NCBI GenBank assembly: GCA_015680685.1
Contig: MNCI01004505.1
Span: 623,571-679,915, forward strand
From: Gnetum montanum
Taxonomy: Eukaryota; Streptophyta; Gnetopsida; Gnetales; Gnetaceae
Reading direction: 5' to 3'
DNA: 56,345 bases
Positions 19,259-30,481 of the stretch are shown here, one piece after another. Each line of letters begins with the position of its first letter. Positions within the stretch are counted from its first letter, which is position 1. The notes below the pieces were generated by a model. It ran no database searches. It saw nothing but the letters and a program-made list of their open reading frames with translations, and was not told the DNA's origin. The position numbers and the translations under genes are program-made.

Positions 19259-19919
19259 ACTGGCGATCACTAGCTTAGTTATATATTTATAATATTTATC
19301 TATAATTTAGCCAAGAGAATCTTATTCATTAACAAGTAATAAGGTATTTGAGTGAAATATTTCACAACTTCTAGACAAAGAACAAGATTTAAGAATTATA
19401 ATTTTCACAAATTCTAGATAAATAACAAGATTTTTATATCAAATTTTTTGTGATGATGGGATTAAGAAAAAATATTTTGATCATTTATCGTATGTTCTCA
19501 CTCTTGCCCAAATCTATTCTTTTTGTATGCTTTGATAGGTAATGAAAATTCTACCAAGAGTAAGAACATACAATAAATGATCCAAATATTTTTTTTCTTG
19601 ATCTTGTCATCGTGAAAAATTTGATATAGAAATCTTGTTCTTCATCTAGTAGTCATGAAAATTATAATTCTTAGATCTTTTTCTTCATCCAAAACTCGTG
19701 AAATACTTGACTCAAATACCTGAGTTCTTGGAAAAATTATAGATATATATTATAAATATATAACTAAGCTAGTGATCACCATTTGTGACTTAAAGTGATT
19801 ATTTAAACATAAAAAATTAAAAGATTCTATCTCTAGTTATACATCAATTTAATCCACTTTTTTGAAGGTAGTTAAATTATAGATTGTTTTTTTTAAGTTA
19901 TAAATAATATCTTTATACT

Positions 19920-21654
19920 GCCTCTCTTCCTTGCAATTACATTCCAAATCTTCATTGAATGTCTCCTCTTCTAATTCATATATGTGTTGAACAAAAATTT
20001 ACTTTAGTTGAATTTTTTCATCATTTCTTCCCAATTCATGTTTTGCATCTATGAAAGGATAGTGTAGTAGAAACTGTGCTCACCGATAATCTATCCATTT
20101 TTTCTCTCCTACTCTTGAAGGTACTCTAAATCTAGGATATGTTCTAATAGCATCTAGTTATCATTGAGTCCTCCACATTAGTACCTCTCTCTTTTTAGAG
20201 CTAGATGTAAAATATTTCATAGCATTTAATAATGAAACTCCTTCCATTTTTTATGGTCTTTTTTGATATGCATTAATAATAATAACCAGTGTATTTAGAA
20301 TAAAATAATTCTATCTATAAACTTTGGACATTATTTTAGGCTCTTAAACACGCTCCTCTCCTACATTGTGTATGATGATGAATAGAATTTAAAAGATCAT
20401 CATAATTAATATCAAGATCCATGAATTGCAACTAATGACTTTCAATCTCACATGAATGCCTAGGATTATTAATACCTTGCATTTGCAAATGATAAAATTG
20501 TATAATATTAATGATTATTTCAAATTACTTCAAAAATATTTAAAAATTTAATACAACCAAAATAAAAGGTCTAAAATTCCAAATAACTTACATCATTAGA
20601 TATTCTATCATGATTGAATCTAGTATTCCATGTATTTTTTATTGCATCAAAAAACTATCATTTTTCCAATTGCTTTGAGATTATTCTAGTCAAGTTCCTC
20701 TATTTTTGGAGCTTCCTTGATCCAAAGAAAGCCATGGACATGTGGTGTTCTCCTATGTTACCACACATAGCTTGTCTAGTAATCAACTACATAAAATGAA
20801 AATGATGATATGTATAAGGTCTACTCTAGAAAAATTGAAATTTTTGTAAGTGTGTAGGCCCCCTAAATCTATTAGACAAATAGGAATATACAAGTTATGA
20901 GTTTTGAAAATTACAAAGTGTTTTTTTCTTAACATTTGCAACAAATCAAGCAAATTTGCAACTATAATATCCCATTTATGTCTAATGTGCTCTAATCTAG
21001 AACTAGAAAAATATGGTATTCATATTCAATGCTATTTGGATTATATAGTCAGCATATTTGTTCTTCATAAGAAATTTGAGCTTTCTACCTATCTCAACTC
21101 TCAAATGATGAGATCACATTCATGTTTTACTAATTGTGCATTGTAAATGATGAGAAGTAGCAACAAGTAAATAATTTACCTTTGAATTGGGGGCCTCCCC
21201 TTAAGCTATTTAAATAGAAATGATTTTTTCTTCTAATTTTTCTAAAGTTTTTAAAATACTAACAATTTTACCAATTTTGAAACTTCAGTAGGATGAAATA
21301 AATAATGTACTCTTGAATATTCCATTTATTAAGCAATAGAACTTTGTAATGAAACCATCCTTTATCATGGGTTTTCATCACCACCTTTTAAAAGTACTTA
21401 TTCAATGAAGGTGTAAAATGATTATGAGTGTAAGCTATAAACTTACAAATCATTTAAACCTCTACCAACATTATCTCTGCTTTAAGAAGCATCATATCAT
21501 ATATAGTCTATCTCCACATTTTAAATTCATCTAGCAAAAAAAATTCATATTTATTATTAGATAAAGCAAGACTTCATACAACATATCCATAAAGAATAGT
21601 AGGTTGAAACAAGGGCATGATTAAGTTATTATCACATATCCCAAGCTTAATTAT
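19920..21654 (-). pseudogene. Helitron Rep-like pseudogene fragment
   Basis: On the minus strand, frames give a protein resembling the Helitron replication initiator. The HUH nickase motif is visible as R-R-T-P-H-V-H-G-F-L-W (histidines at 20740-20742 and 20734-20736). Downstream are matches that fit Helitron proteins: MDLDINYDDLLNSIHHHTQC with RRGACLRA (about 20350-20430), and DAIRTYPRFRVPSRVGEKKW with HYPFIDAKHEL (about 20020-20140). The part upstream of 20830 is AT-rich and only doubtfully coding. Several frameshifts and stops are present. In an active Helitron this domain nicks DNA for rolling-circle transposition and is followed by a PIF1 helicase. Here the helicase at 11368-13385 is on the opposite strand, across the fold-back element. 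No Helitron ends (TC...CTRR) could be assigned. Confidence 0.5.
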
Positions 21655-21659
21655 GCTTT

Positions 21660-22490
21660 TGATGAGTGCCGAGATACCCCTACACTCAACCATACGAATA
21701 CGAGCATTTCACACATGATCCGGTTGAACTCTACAGATGAGCTAGTTGTGGTATCTAGACAGTTACTCATAGGTCGTAGTTCACTATCTTCTCATCTGGA
21801 CTAGTGTTAACTTTGTCACGTATGGTTTAGTCCAGAATGAGGAGTATGATGTGTTCCTATACTAATGCTACTCTTGGGTGTAATGGAAAATGATATTAAC
21901 TAAGCTAAGGGAGAGAGGGTGAGAGAGAATCTAAGCTAGCCTAAGTGCGATGAGTATCCATTCCTCAATCATCTGTACACATCTTGGACCTCATGCATGA
22001 CTACCACTGGGATTACCAAGCGTAGATCCTAGGTACGCTACTAGGTTACCAAGTAGTCACACTTAAATGCTCGTAATCAAGTCGTACTCATTCCGCGTTA
22101 CTAGGAAATAAGGGTAGAGAGATATTAACTAAGAAAGCAGTATATAACAATTAAATGAATAATTAAACTAAGTGAATGCTACAATGATGAAGTAATCTTG
22201 ATCTTTATTTCCGGTCATGTGTGTGTCCAAGTACGTCACACTCGAATAAGGATGTTGTACAATTACAATCACCACACTGTGGGCATGCACTGGGAGGACA
22301 GGGTTAAGAGAAGAACTACTTTAAAAGAAAATCTAAAACTAAGTAATAACTCTCCAAAAATTTCCTACTAGATCTGTCTACCTCTTATTTATAGATGAGG
22401 AGACATGCTGCGATATCGCGTATGCAATATCGCGGCTAGGCTGCGATATCACGTATGCGATATTGGGGCCAACAAAATGATAACTCATCA
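21660..22490 (-). repeat. 3' LTR of element 3
   Basis: 831 bp. On the minus strand it starts TGATGAGTTATC and ends CACTCATCA, giving an 8-bp inverted end TGATGAGT/ACTCATCA. The TATA box (reverse of atttata) is at 22387-22393 and the polyadenylation signal (reverse of tttatt) at 22204-22209. The U3 gatatcgc repeats are at about 22408-22475. Confidence 0.9.
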
Positions 22491-22502
22491 TACCCCCATA
22501 AC
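22491..22502 (-). other. 3' polypurine tract of element 3
   Basis: Read on the minus strand, AGTTATGGGGGTA abuts the TGATG of the 3' LTR, in the same position and nearly the same sequence as in elements 2 and 5. Confidence 0.75.
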
Positions 22503-22681
22503 TGAATGAAAACTCATCCTTGAGTTATAGTGAGAATAAACTCCATTGATTACATAGTGGATAGGTATGGGATTATTGATCGGTGAGAATGGGATCATGC
22601 TACAATGTGGAATCGAAACAAAATTGAGGCACAACAAAGAGAATGTAAAAGAAAATCCTACTACTACAAAATTGATGGAAC

Positions 22682-25450
22682 TCATGTGGTTCCTGGTGGC
22701 GGTGGCTCCTCCATGGGTGCCTTTCCCTTATCTTGTGCTCTAGGTCTTGGGGCTTGATGGTGTTGAAGTATGGCCTGGAGCTTCTCCTCTTCAATTCAGG
22801 GGTCTTGCACAGTCCATGCTAATGTTTCGATGTTTGATGGAGTTGGCACCTTCCATGGGTAGGGTAGCTGTGGAAACATTTGATTTGCCTTGACATACCA
22901 AGTTGCAAACACCTGTCGTTCCTCCTCATAGGATCTGGCTTTGTCTCTGTATTCTTGAAAATTTACAAGTTGTTGAGCCAAATCTATTGTGACACCTTTT
23001 TGTCCCTAATAGCTTGCTTTAACCACCTCAAGTTTAGAATTTGCAATCTTCAATTTTTGCAATATCTTCTTGCATTCTACAAATTATGTTTCATATTTGC
23101 TATAGGTGGTGGCTAGCTGTTGCTCGAGCTCTGTTCTCGGGTACCTTGCTATTAACATGGCAAGTTTGGCATACTGCAGGCTTGCCAACTCCATGTATTC
23201 TATAAGATCCTAGATCTGCAGATCCCAGTTCTTAACTTCCACTTGGTGGACCAATGCATATGTGTCTAGTATGCCTCGCTAGTCAATGTGTTGAGCACTG
23301 AAAGCATTGATGTGCATCTTGGCCATATGGATCTCCTTCTCGAGGATTTACTTATACATACCCACCTAGTCCCGAAAGTGCTCCTTGAGCTTTTCATGTT
23401 GTTTAGCCTCATTTCTCCACATGCTTATTTCAATAGCTATCTTTTGACAGATGGCACGTACCTCCTCCATTGAGAAGGTTCAATTTTCCTTGGCTAAACA
23501 GTTCATATCTTGGTTGACCCGGATGAATTGTTCTCGCAACTGATGAAAATGTTCTTCAAGAACATTCTTTTGCTTTTTCACAAAGGTCAACTGAAGGTTG
23601 TCAACAACAAGCTACTTGTTTTCCTCTTGTAAGGCCTTGAGTGCCTTGGTATGTGCATGAGTTTGCGCTTGTGCTGCAGAGGCATCCCAAAAAGCCTTCT
23701 CTTTTTATTCTTCCACCTTTTTATTCTCTATTAATAGCTTAGTGAGTTGCTCAATTTGAAAAGTATCCAACTAGTTTGCGGGAATGAATTGAGAGGGGTC
23801 CCGTTGTGCTACCTACAGGGTCACGAGCCTTTCTTGCAATTTCTGCACTTCTACTTCAGCATGCTCGACCCTCATCTCTGTCAAGACTAGTTTTCCCTTG
23901 GTGGAAATGAGATCTGATTGAATTTTTATGGGATGTCAAATAAGGATGTCATGACTTGTCCTGTTTGTAGCAATCGGTCAAGTACATCCTCATGTTCCGT
24001 AGGAGTCATTGAGGTTCCAGCCAAAGTTTGAGCATCCCATGCTCCTATGAGATCTGTCGATGCCACAACAAGTACATTGAATGATTCTTTGATGTGGTTT
24101 ACAACCACTTCTGTGGCTCTTGCTGCATCCTGGTGCTACATGATCATCACCATGGCCCCTTCACTAGTTTCTAATTGCACTTGAAAAGATGCAGCATTTC
24201 CTGAGATCTGTTGTGACCAAGTGCTTTCCCCTCCTCCTATCTGAATTGATACTTCACCCCTTGCATGATCCAAAGAAACCATGGGCTATATGACATCATC
24301 AATGATGTGGAAGAGATTTTCATCATCACAACTTCCCCAACTGATCATCTTAGCGATGGCCCTGAGATGACTCATCAACGGTCTGTAATCTTGCGGCAGC
24401 GGTGGTTGATCCTGCTGGCCCATGCTAGGCCCTGCTTCTTGTTGTTTGCTAGGTCCCATACTTGGAAGTTGGCTGGGTCATACAAGTTAAGTTGCAGTTG
24501 GCCCTGCCATCTATTCTTTTTCTTGTTCTAGTCCCAATGTCTCACCAGTGATTTTTCTTGCGGCTGATGGCTTTAACAATTCAGCATATGAAGCATTTTG
24601 GGCTTTTTGGAGGACATCATTAGTGTATCCTCTAATACTAGCATGTCAGCATAGCTTCTTGATAAGGCAAGGGAAGGGCAACGCCATCTTCCCTATCTTC
24701 CGTTCTTCAAACCGCCTTAAGATCTCCATAAAGTATAGATGAGGTAAGTTAGCATTAACCTTTCCCATCAACACTACAAATCCTCTTGCCACATAAGCCT
24801 TTTGTAAGGAAGATGTGATAGGTTCCAATTTTAAAATAAATCCTTTCTTCTATCGTTAACTCCCCAAACATCCTATCTTCCTTGCCATATGCCCTTTCCA
24901 ACCAAACGCGTCGCACATCGAGGTCTGAACAAGTAGACAACTGAGCAACCTTGGGCCCTGTATTCAAAAGTTTTAATACTTTCGAAATGGCCTAAGCAGA
25001 GAAGTCAACAGTCACACCACAAATGTTAACCATGGTGCCTTGTTCTTTATTGTGCCAGAATTGGTACATTTCCCCTAAGTACCAAGCACCACTTTCAGAG
25101 AGGATAGGCCATAACAAGGACCCTGTGAGGTGATCCCTAACGGCCTCCCAAGAAAACTCTACAAATGATTCAAAGTTTAACTCCACAATCACTACAGTGA
25201 ATGTGGACTTCTCATGAATGGCCTGAACACAATCCTGGGGAAACATGAGATGTTATCCTTGTTCAGCCGCAACAGCTGCTCCTCCTTCTTCTTGCCTTGA
25301 TTATACAGTAGCAGGGTCCTCTTGGTGGATGCTAAATGATTGTTCCTCCTGCTCTGCATGTTGTCTAGCAAGATCTTGTCTTTCTCCTCTCCTAGGTCAT
25401 TTGCTCCCACCTTGAGTAGGACCTTCCTATTGTCCTCGTTTCGAGGCCAT
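22682..25450 (-). pseudogene. ORF2 of element 3
   Basis: Minus strand, ATG at 25450 (M-A-S-K-R-G), a basic start with K-P-R-R-G after a few stops. The stop TGA is at 22682-22684. The span is 923 codons, close to the 918-951 of the other complete copies. The plant-transposon-protein-like domain lies at about 25250-24550 (WYLGEMYQFWHNKE, YFKIGTYHIF, LRRFEERKIGKMALPFPCLI). TPTEHEDVLDRLLQTG is at about 23965-24015, a coiled coil at about 23890-22990, and the conserved C-terminus W..PSNIETLAWTVQDP at about 22797-22860. Several frameshifts and stops (many TAG/TAA at Gln positions) disable it. Function is unknown; see element 1. Confidence 0.72.
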
Positions 25451-25480
25451 CTACAATCACACGGGGCCAATCGTTAGTAA
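25451..25480 (-). promoter_or_regulatory. Splice-acceptor-like site before ORF2 of element 3
   Basis: On the minus strand TACTAAC (25473-25479) is followed by tgtgattgtag ending exactly at the ORF2 ATG. This is the clearest of the five cases. Confidence 0.55.
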
Positions 25481-25570
25481 GGTTGTTACCAAAGTTAGGT
25501 TATACCTTACTGCTTGCCTTAATAGATTTACTTTATTTTCANAAAAATTTATGCACTATTCGGCATGTGC

Positions 25571-25588
25571 CTCTCCCCCACAACTAAG
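25571..25588 (-). other. Internal polypurine-tract-like sequence of element 3
   Basis: CTTAGTTGTGGGGGAGAG on the minus strand, 120 bp before ORF2, equivalent to 4539-4556 in element 1. Confidence 0.5.
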
Positions 25589-25757
25589 TTGAACACTCCG
25601 AGTTTAGGTAGGTTTAGAAGAAATGAAAATCGAAGTACCAACGAGTGAGTTATGAGTATAAAAGCAAGGGTTGCGTAATCACAAGTCGTAGAGAGAAAAT
25701 TGAAAAACTTCCCCCACATGAATAGTTGAAAATGAGGTGAAGTGGCATGGGGGTCAT

Positions 25758-25856
25758 GTATATATAGTTTTAAGGGACGTGATATTGCGTACGATATATC
25801 GCAGACGTGATATCGTGTACGTGATATCTCGGCTTTAGTGATATTGGGCACAATGA
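25758..25856 (-). promoter_or_regulatory. Internal promoter-like block of element 3
   Basis: On the minus strand five or so gatatc-type repeats (cgagatatcacgtac, acgatatcacgtc, gcgatatatcg, gcaatatcacgtc) are followed by ctatatatac (25759-25768). It matches the order repeats-then-TATA of its own LTR and of 4313-4370 in element 1. Confidence 0.6.
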
Positions 25857-27210
25857 AAGATACCGAATTTTTTAGGATTTTCTTGAAATTGACGCTGTAA
25901 ACTTAGGAAATTAGGCTATTGTTAAGGGGTTCTAGGGTAATTCAATTAGCTGGAAAGGCACAAATAATTATGATGTTGTGGAATTTATCAATAAGGACCT
26001 CAGATGGGAGAAAAAGGCTATGTGATGGTTCATAGGAACGTTGAATCGAAGAGATAGTAATACAGGAAAGAACATTGTGGACAATATGTTGAGGGCAATA
26101 AATGGTGTGTGGAAGATGGGTCATGAGTGCAAATTACAAAAATTATGCAAGTGGGTCCTCCCCAAAGCAAGTTCCAACCTTTAATGCCCTTGCATAACCA
26201 CACTTAAAAGTGTTCATGGGCACTTGAAGGGTGAAATGTAATCCACATTGGTTCTACAAATACACACACATGTAAGTATCACCGGAATGGGGTAAGAATT
26301 CTACGTTACACATAACACGAGCTACAATTACACGAACAGTGAGATGAGATGAACTATAAAAGGGATTGTAGAGATTGGGACATGAGGTAACTGACCCAGG
26401 ACACAATGAATCCTACGTGTAAAGCATGATTAAGGTGCTATCAACCCGTCGTTCCAAGATCAAGACCAAGTCCATTCCTCTGATCAGTGACACCACATTG
26501 TTTCATCCCATGATGAGCGACTATGAGAGTACCAGAGCAACAAGGCATATGATCACTTGGCATTTGGTTCAAGGGAGGAGTGATTTAGCTTTGTGGCACT
26601 TTCTTTTTCTACTTTTCTTTTCTTCTTTCTCTTTTTTTTTCAACTGTTGAATCTAGAGAAGCTGCCAACCTTCAGGCATGGGTGCATGTCTTTCCAGTAG
26701 GACCCCCTTAGAATAGCATTGGATTTTTTAGTGCCCTTTTGATTACTCTTACTCCCATTTTTCATTAGATCTACAAGGATCTTAGTGCAACCATGTTGCA
26801 TGATAACTCCCACAGACGTCACCAAAGAGAATCCTCAAGTCCCCTTGATGTCACACCCTAATCATTCCCTCTTGATCCATCCTTCTTCATTCTAGGGATA
26901 ATGAACACAAAACTGATTTTAAGTTTTAAGAATGTCACGAATATCACTATGCCCTCGAACAGAACCTCTTATTTGTAGAATGGATGAGTGGGTGTAATGG
27001 GCTCACTGTCCAAATAATTCATCGTTCGAGACTCGATAACATAGAACACACCTCAACCAACAAGCCACATGAGTGTCTTATTTGTAGATGAGATTATTCA
27101 TAAAAAGATAAAAAGACAAAAAGATAAAACAATAAATTAAAAGGTGAAAAACGGAAAACAAAAAGTTGAAAAATTAAAGAAACACAAAAACATTTATAAA
27201 TTCTATATTG
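25857..27210 (-). other. Spacer of element 3
   Basis: Contains the conserved blocks in minus orientation: ccccaaagcaagttccaacc near 26160-26180, the region translating as TKILVDLMKNG near 26755-26790, and a T/A-rich stretch next to gag (27110-27200). An open stretch of 61 codons at 26640-26825 is not kept open in the other copies, so it is not called a gene. Confidence 0.55.
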
Positions 27211-28066
27211 CTAGAATGGAGGATACCCCCATAACTAAATGGTTGAGCATGGCTAGAATTAATAAATGGAAGGTTAAGATCCTTACATGTTGGAAATATT
27301 GAAACTCGGTCATACTTACCCCATTGGTGTTTTTCAACACTCTCCCATCTAATCATTTCTCCTTTTTCTTTCGCTACCACTTAATAAGCTCTTGGACTTG
27401 ATGGGTTCATAGTTCGTATAGTTGNATCCTTTCCTCAGAGAACTCATGGCCTAGATAGTTGTTTAACAATGCATAGTATCTTTCTAAGGCCATGTCCAAG
27501 GGTTCATGTTGTGCTTTTTTCCACTCTTGGATTTGTTTCCTCAAGGCTAACACTCTTGCGTAGGTTTGATATCTTTTGTTAAAGAGTTCTACCATTGCTG
27601 GCCAACATCGTATTGAATTTGGTTTTAACGATCTATACCACACTTTTGCTTGGCCAATGAGTGTCATAGGAAAGAGCTTGAGTTTTTGCCATTTGTTATC
27701 AATGTTGTTCCATGCACAGGCATTGTAGAAGGCTTGTAAACGTTGTTGTGGATCTAAGTCATAGCCTCCTGAAAAATTGGGAAAGTTGTTTAAATCGAGC
27801 CTGTGTAGGCGGCTCTCTTTACGATGCCTACGGGAGATTTGAATAGCCTCTTGTATTTGCGTTAGGCTTGTAGTGGCTAGTGGGGGTTCATCGTCATCAA
27901 GTAGGTTATGCTTTTGTGCGTTGGGATGATATTGCCTTCGTTCATGTTTATAAGAAATCCCCACCTCGGGTTGCGTACTCCAATCTTCATTGTCATATAA
28001 TTCGTTGGTTCTCTAATGAATTTCCTCACTAGGTATGGCATTATCATAGTCTTGTAGGAGAGGCAT
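27211..28066 (-). pseudogene. gag: gag pseudogene of element 3 (middle missing)
   Basis: Minus strand, ATG at 28066 (M-P-L-L-Q-D-Y-D-N-A). An in-frame stop comes near 28015 and an open stretch at 27407-27964 covers the capsid domain (LDLNNFPNFSGGYDLDPQQR, WYRSLKPNSIRCWPAMVELF). At the N (27425) about 70 bp present in sister copies are missing. Soon after VEKHQ the sequence jumps to the C-terminal tail (FSYGGILHSSN), so the zinc knuckle and Pro-rich tail, about 1 kb in element 1, are gone. Ends at TAG 27211-27213. A packaging-defective remnant. Confidence 0.8.
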
Positions 28067-28187
28067 GGTTGTGCAATTGTGTGTGAATTTATATGTGACT
28101 TTTTTATAATGATTTCTTCCTAAAAGATATATCATTAATTCCTATACAGCGACCTTGTATGATATAACTAATTTAGATAACTAGCAC

Positions 28188-28208
28188 CGTCCCCAACAAC
28201 AACGTCAA
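28188..28208 (-). other. Primer binding site of element 3 (tRNA-Asp type)
   Basis: On the minus strand TTGACGTTGTTGTTGGGGAC follows the LTR end CATCA and resembles the tRNA-Asp primer site TGGCGCCGTTGCCGGGGA with several changes. Confidence 0.6.
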
Positions 28209-28514
28209 TGATGAGTGACGAGGTACCCCTACACTCAACCATACAACTACGAGCATTTCACACACAATCCAATCGAACTCCGCAGACAGGATAGTTGTGG
28301 TATCTAGACAATTACTCGTAGGTTGCAGTTCGTTGTCTTCTCATCTGGACTAGTGTTAACTTTGTCAGGTATGATTTAGTCCAGAGTGAGGTGTATGATG
28401 TGTTCCTATACTAATGCTACTCTTAGGTGTAACGGAAAATGATATTAACTAAGCTAAGGGAGAGAGGATGAGAGAGAATCTAAGCTAGCCTAAGTGTGAT
28501 AAGTATCCATTCCT

Positions 28515-29123
28515 NNNNNNNNNNNNNNNNNNNNNNNNNNNNNNNNNNNNNNNNNNNNNNNNNNNNNNNNNNNNNNNNNNNNNNNNNNNNNNNNNNNNNN
28601 NNNNNNNNNNNNNNNNNNNNNNNNNNNNNNNNNNNNNNNNNNNNNNNNNNNNNNNNNNNNNNNNNNNNNNNNNNNNNNNNNNNNNNNNNNNNNNNNNNNN
28701 NNNNNNNNNNNNNNNNNNNNNNNNNNNNNNNNNNNNNNNNNNNNNNNNNNNNNNNNNNNNNNNNNNNNNNNNNNNNNNNNNNNNNNNNNNNNNNNNNNNN
28801 NNNNNNNNNNNNNNNNNNNNNNNNNNNNNNNNNNNNNNNNNNNNNNNNNNNNNNNNNNNNNNNNNNNNNNNNNNNNNNNNNNNNNNNNNNNNNNNNNNNN
28901 NNNNNNNNNNNNNNNNNNNNNNNNNNNNNNNNNNNNNNNNNNNNNNNNNNNNNNNNNNNNNNNNNNNNNNNNNNNNNNNNNNNNNNNNNNNNNNNNNNNN
29001 NNNNNNNNNNNNNNNNNNNNNNNNNNNNNNNNNNNNNNNNNNNNNNNNNNNNNNNNNNNNNNNNNNNNNNNNNNNNNNNNNNNNNNNNNNNNNNNNNNNN
29101 NNNNNNNNNNNNNNNNNNNNNNN
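28515..29123. other. Assembly gap (609 N)
   Basis: Run of N. The missing sequence must hold about 380 bp of the element 3 LTR plus at least the first 540 bp or so of the inserted LTR, more than the 609 N given, so the gap size is probably nominal. Confidence 0.95.
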
Positions 29124-29407
29124 TAGATTAGATCTTCTTACCCTTTCCCTCCTAGCTTAACCTAGTTAATATTATTTTCCACTACCTTCAGGAGTAGCGT
29201 TAGAATTAGGAACACATCATACACCTCACTCTAGACTAAACCATACGTGACAAAGCTAATACTAGTCCAAGTGGGAAGACAGAGAACTGTGACCTAAGGA
29301 TAACTGTCCAAGTGCCACAACTAGTCCATCTGCGGAGTTTGACCGGATTGCATGTGAAAATGCTCGTATTCGTATGGTTGAGTGTAGGGGTACCTTGCCA
29401 CTCATCA
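29124..29407 (+). mobile_element. 3' part of an LTR inserted in element 3's LTR
   Basis: Plus-strand copy of the R-U5 end of a type A LTR (matches 8290-8573), ending CATCA at 29403-29407. It is either a solo LTR or the 3' LTR of a larger element collapsed into the gap. The expected target duplication on the right would be CTAAG (29408-29412); its partner is hidden in the gap. Confidence 0.75.
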
Positions 29408-29578
29408 CTAAGTACTAACTCTCCAAAAACTGCCTACCAAATCTATCTACCTCTTATTTATAGATGAGGAGATAGGCTGTGATATCACGTCTGCGATATC
29501 GCAGCTAGGCTACAATATCGTGTACACGATATCACGTATGCGATATCATGGCCAAAAAAATGATAACTCATCAGCTTT

Positions 29579-30481
29579 GTTTATCGAAATTTTTTAATTT
29601 TCAAATTGCTTTCAAATAAAGTATACTAATATTTAACTTAATTTATTATTTATATTATGATTTCAAAATTGTATTCACAGTTAGAAATTTACCATTTTCA
29701 TAGATTTTAGTTTGATGTTTTAAAGTCTCAATAGAAAATTTCTTTGATGTAAAATTTGTTTTAATTTTAAAGGTTTTAATTCTTAATAATTTAAGGTGTA
29801 CATATTATTAATCTTATACATTGAAAATAAAGCTCAAAGTAGAAAAGCTATATACATGCATACACAAAGGATGTAAAGTAAAATTATACATTACTCATGT
29901 TGAAGGCCAAGACAGTCAACCCTCACTAAGATTAAGATTAGTATTGACCCTCAACCTATCATTTTATAGGAGAGGTGAAAATTAATGATAATATAATCTA
30001 AAAAAATCTTCCAAGTAGACAAGCACAATACAAAGGAACCCATGACACTCACCAATGGTAGAACCAAAGTTACTCAACTACTACAAGAACATGAAAAAAT
30101 CATGGGCACCGCTTAATTTCATTGAATAATAAGAAGAAGAAAAATTGATACAAACTAATAATGAGAAGAACAACACTAAGTCAACAATCCATGAAAGGGC
30201 CATTACATGATTATTAGCTCCAAAAACGTTTTAGCAAGGAAAACCCAGAACAATGGAGAAAAACATTAGTAGTAGGATAGCAAAATTAGGAAAGACACGT
30301 TATTATAGTGAATCAATAAAGAGGCATGGAGGATTCGATGGGGAGCTGATTATTGAAACAATACTTATCATCACAGTAATCATAGATCACAAATTTTTCA
30401 TGAACCCATTATAATTGCCCCTACTAGCCATAGTCCAAGGTCTACAATGTAGCATTGACATTTCAAAAAAGTTGCTTGTCC
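29579..30481. other. AT-rich sequence without recognised content
   Basis: Host sequence right of element 3, contiguous before insertion with 21654. Both strands are rich in stops. I see no domain, RNA gene or repeat here that I can name. Confidence 0.5.

Larger units (their letters stand above)
13558..19919. mobile_element. Fold-back element with arms of about 360 bp, split by element 2
   Basis: Removing element 2 leaves about 781 bp (13572-13706 plus 19264-19909) that fold almost entirely on themselves. The left arm is 13572-13706 and 19264-19506, the loop 19507-19554 and the right arm 19555-19909. Clear anchors are aattatttataactt against its complement near 19895-19909, gatcactagcttagttatat (19264-19283) against its complement near 19770-19790, and gtatgttct against agaacatac at the loop. 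A perfect 8-bp direct repeat TTTATACT (13558-13565, 19912-19919) flanks it and may be its target duplication. No protein is encoded. It may be a MITE or fold-back derivative of an 8-bp-duplicating transposon (hAT-like), which is inference. Confidence 0.75.
21660..29573 (-). mobile_element. Element 3: pol-less LTR retrotransposon, type A LTRs
   Basis: Minus-strand element with LTRs at 21660-22490 and 28209-29573 and a perfect 5-bp duplication GCTTT (21655-21659, 29574-29578). The order from its 5' end is LTR, primer site, gag, spacer, internal promoter-like block, ORF2, polypurine tract, LTR. pol is absent. The 5' LTR is interrupted by another LTR of the family and by an assembly gap. Single Ns at 25542 and 27425 mark places where sequence present in sister copies is missing. 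Confidence 0.9.
28209..29573 (-). repeat. 5' LTR of element 3, interrupted
   Basis: The part at 28209-28514 matches 21660-21964 of the 3' LTR. The remainder, 29408-29573, matches the U3 end near 22340-22490 and ends at TCA before the GCTTT duplication. Between them lie an assembly gap and part of an inserted LTR on the other strand. Confidence 0.8.

Noticed and set aside
26640-26825. Conserved small protein (TKILVDLMKNG) in the spacer
   Set aside because: The peptide can be read in elements 1, 2 and 3, but stops and frameshifts differ around it and there is no common start; kept only as a conserved spacer block.
28496-29131. Open reading frame of 211 codons
   Set aside because: It is almost entirely N and only reflects the assembly gap.
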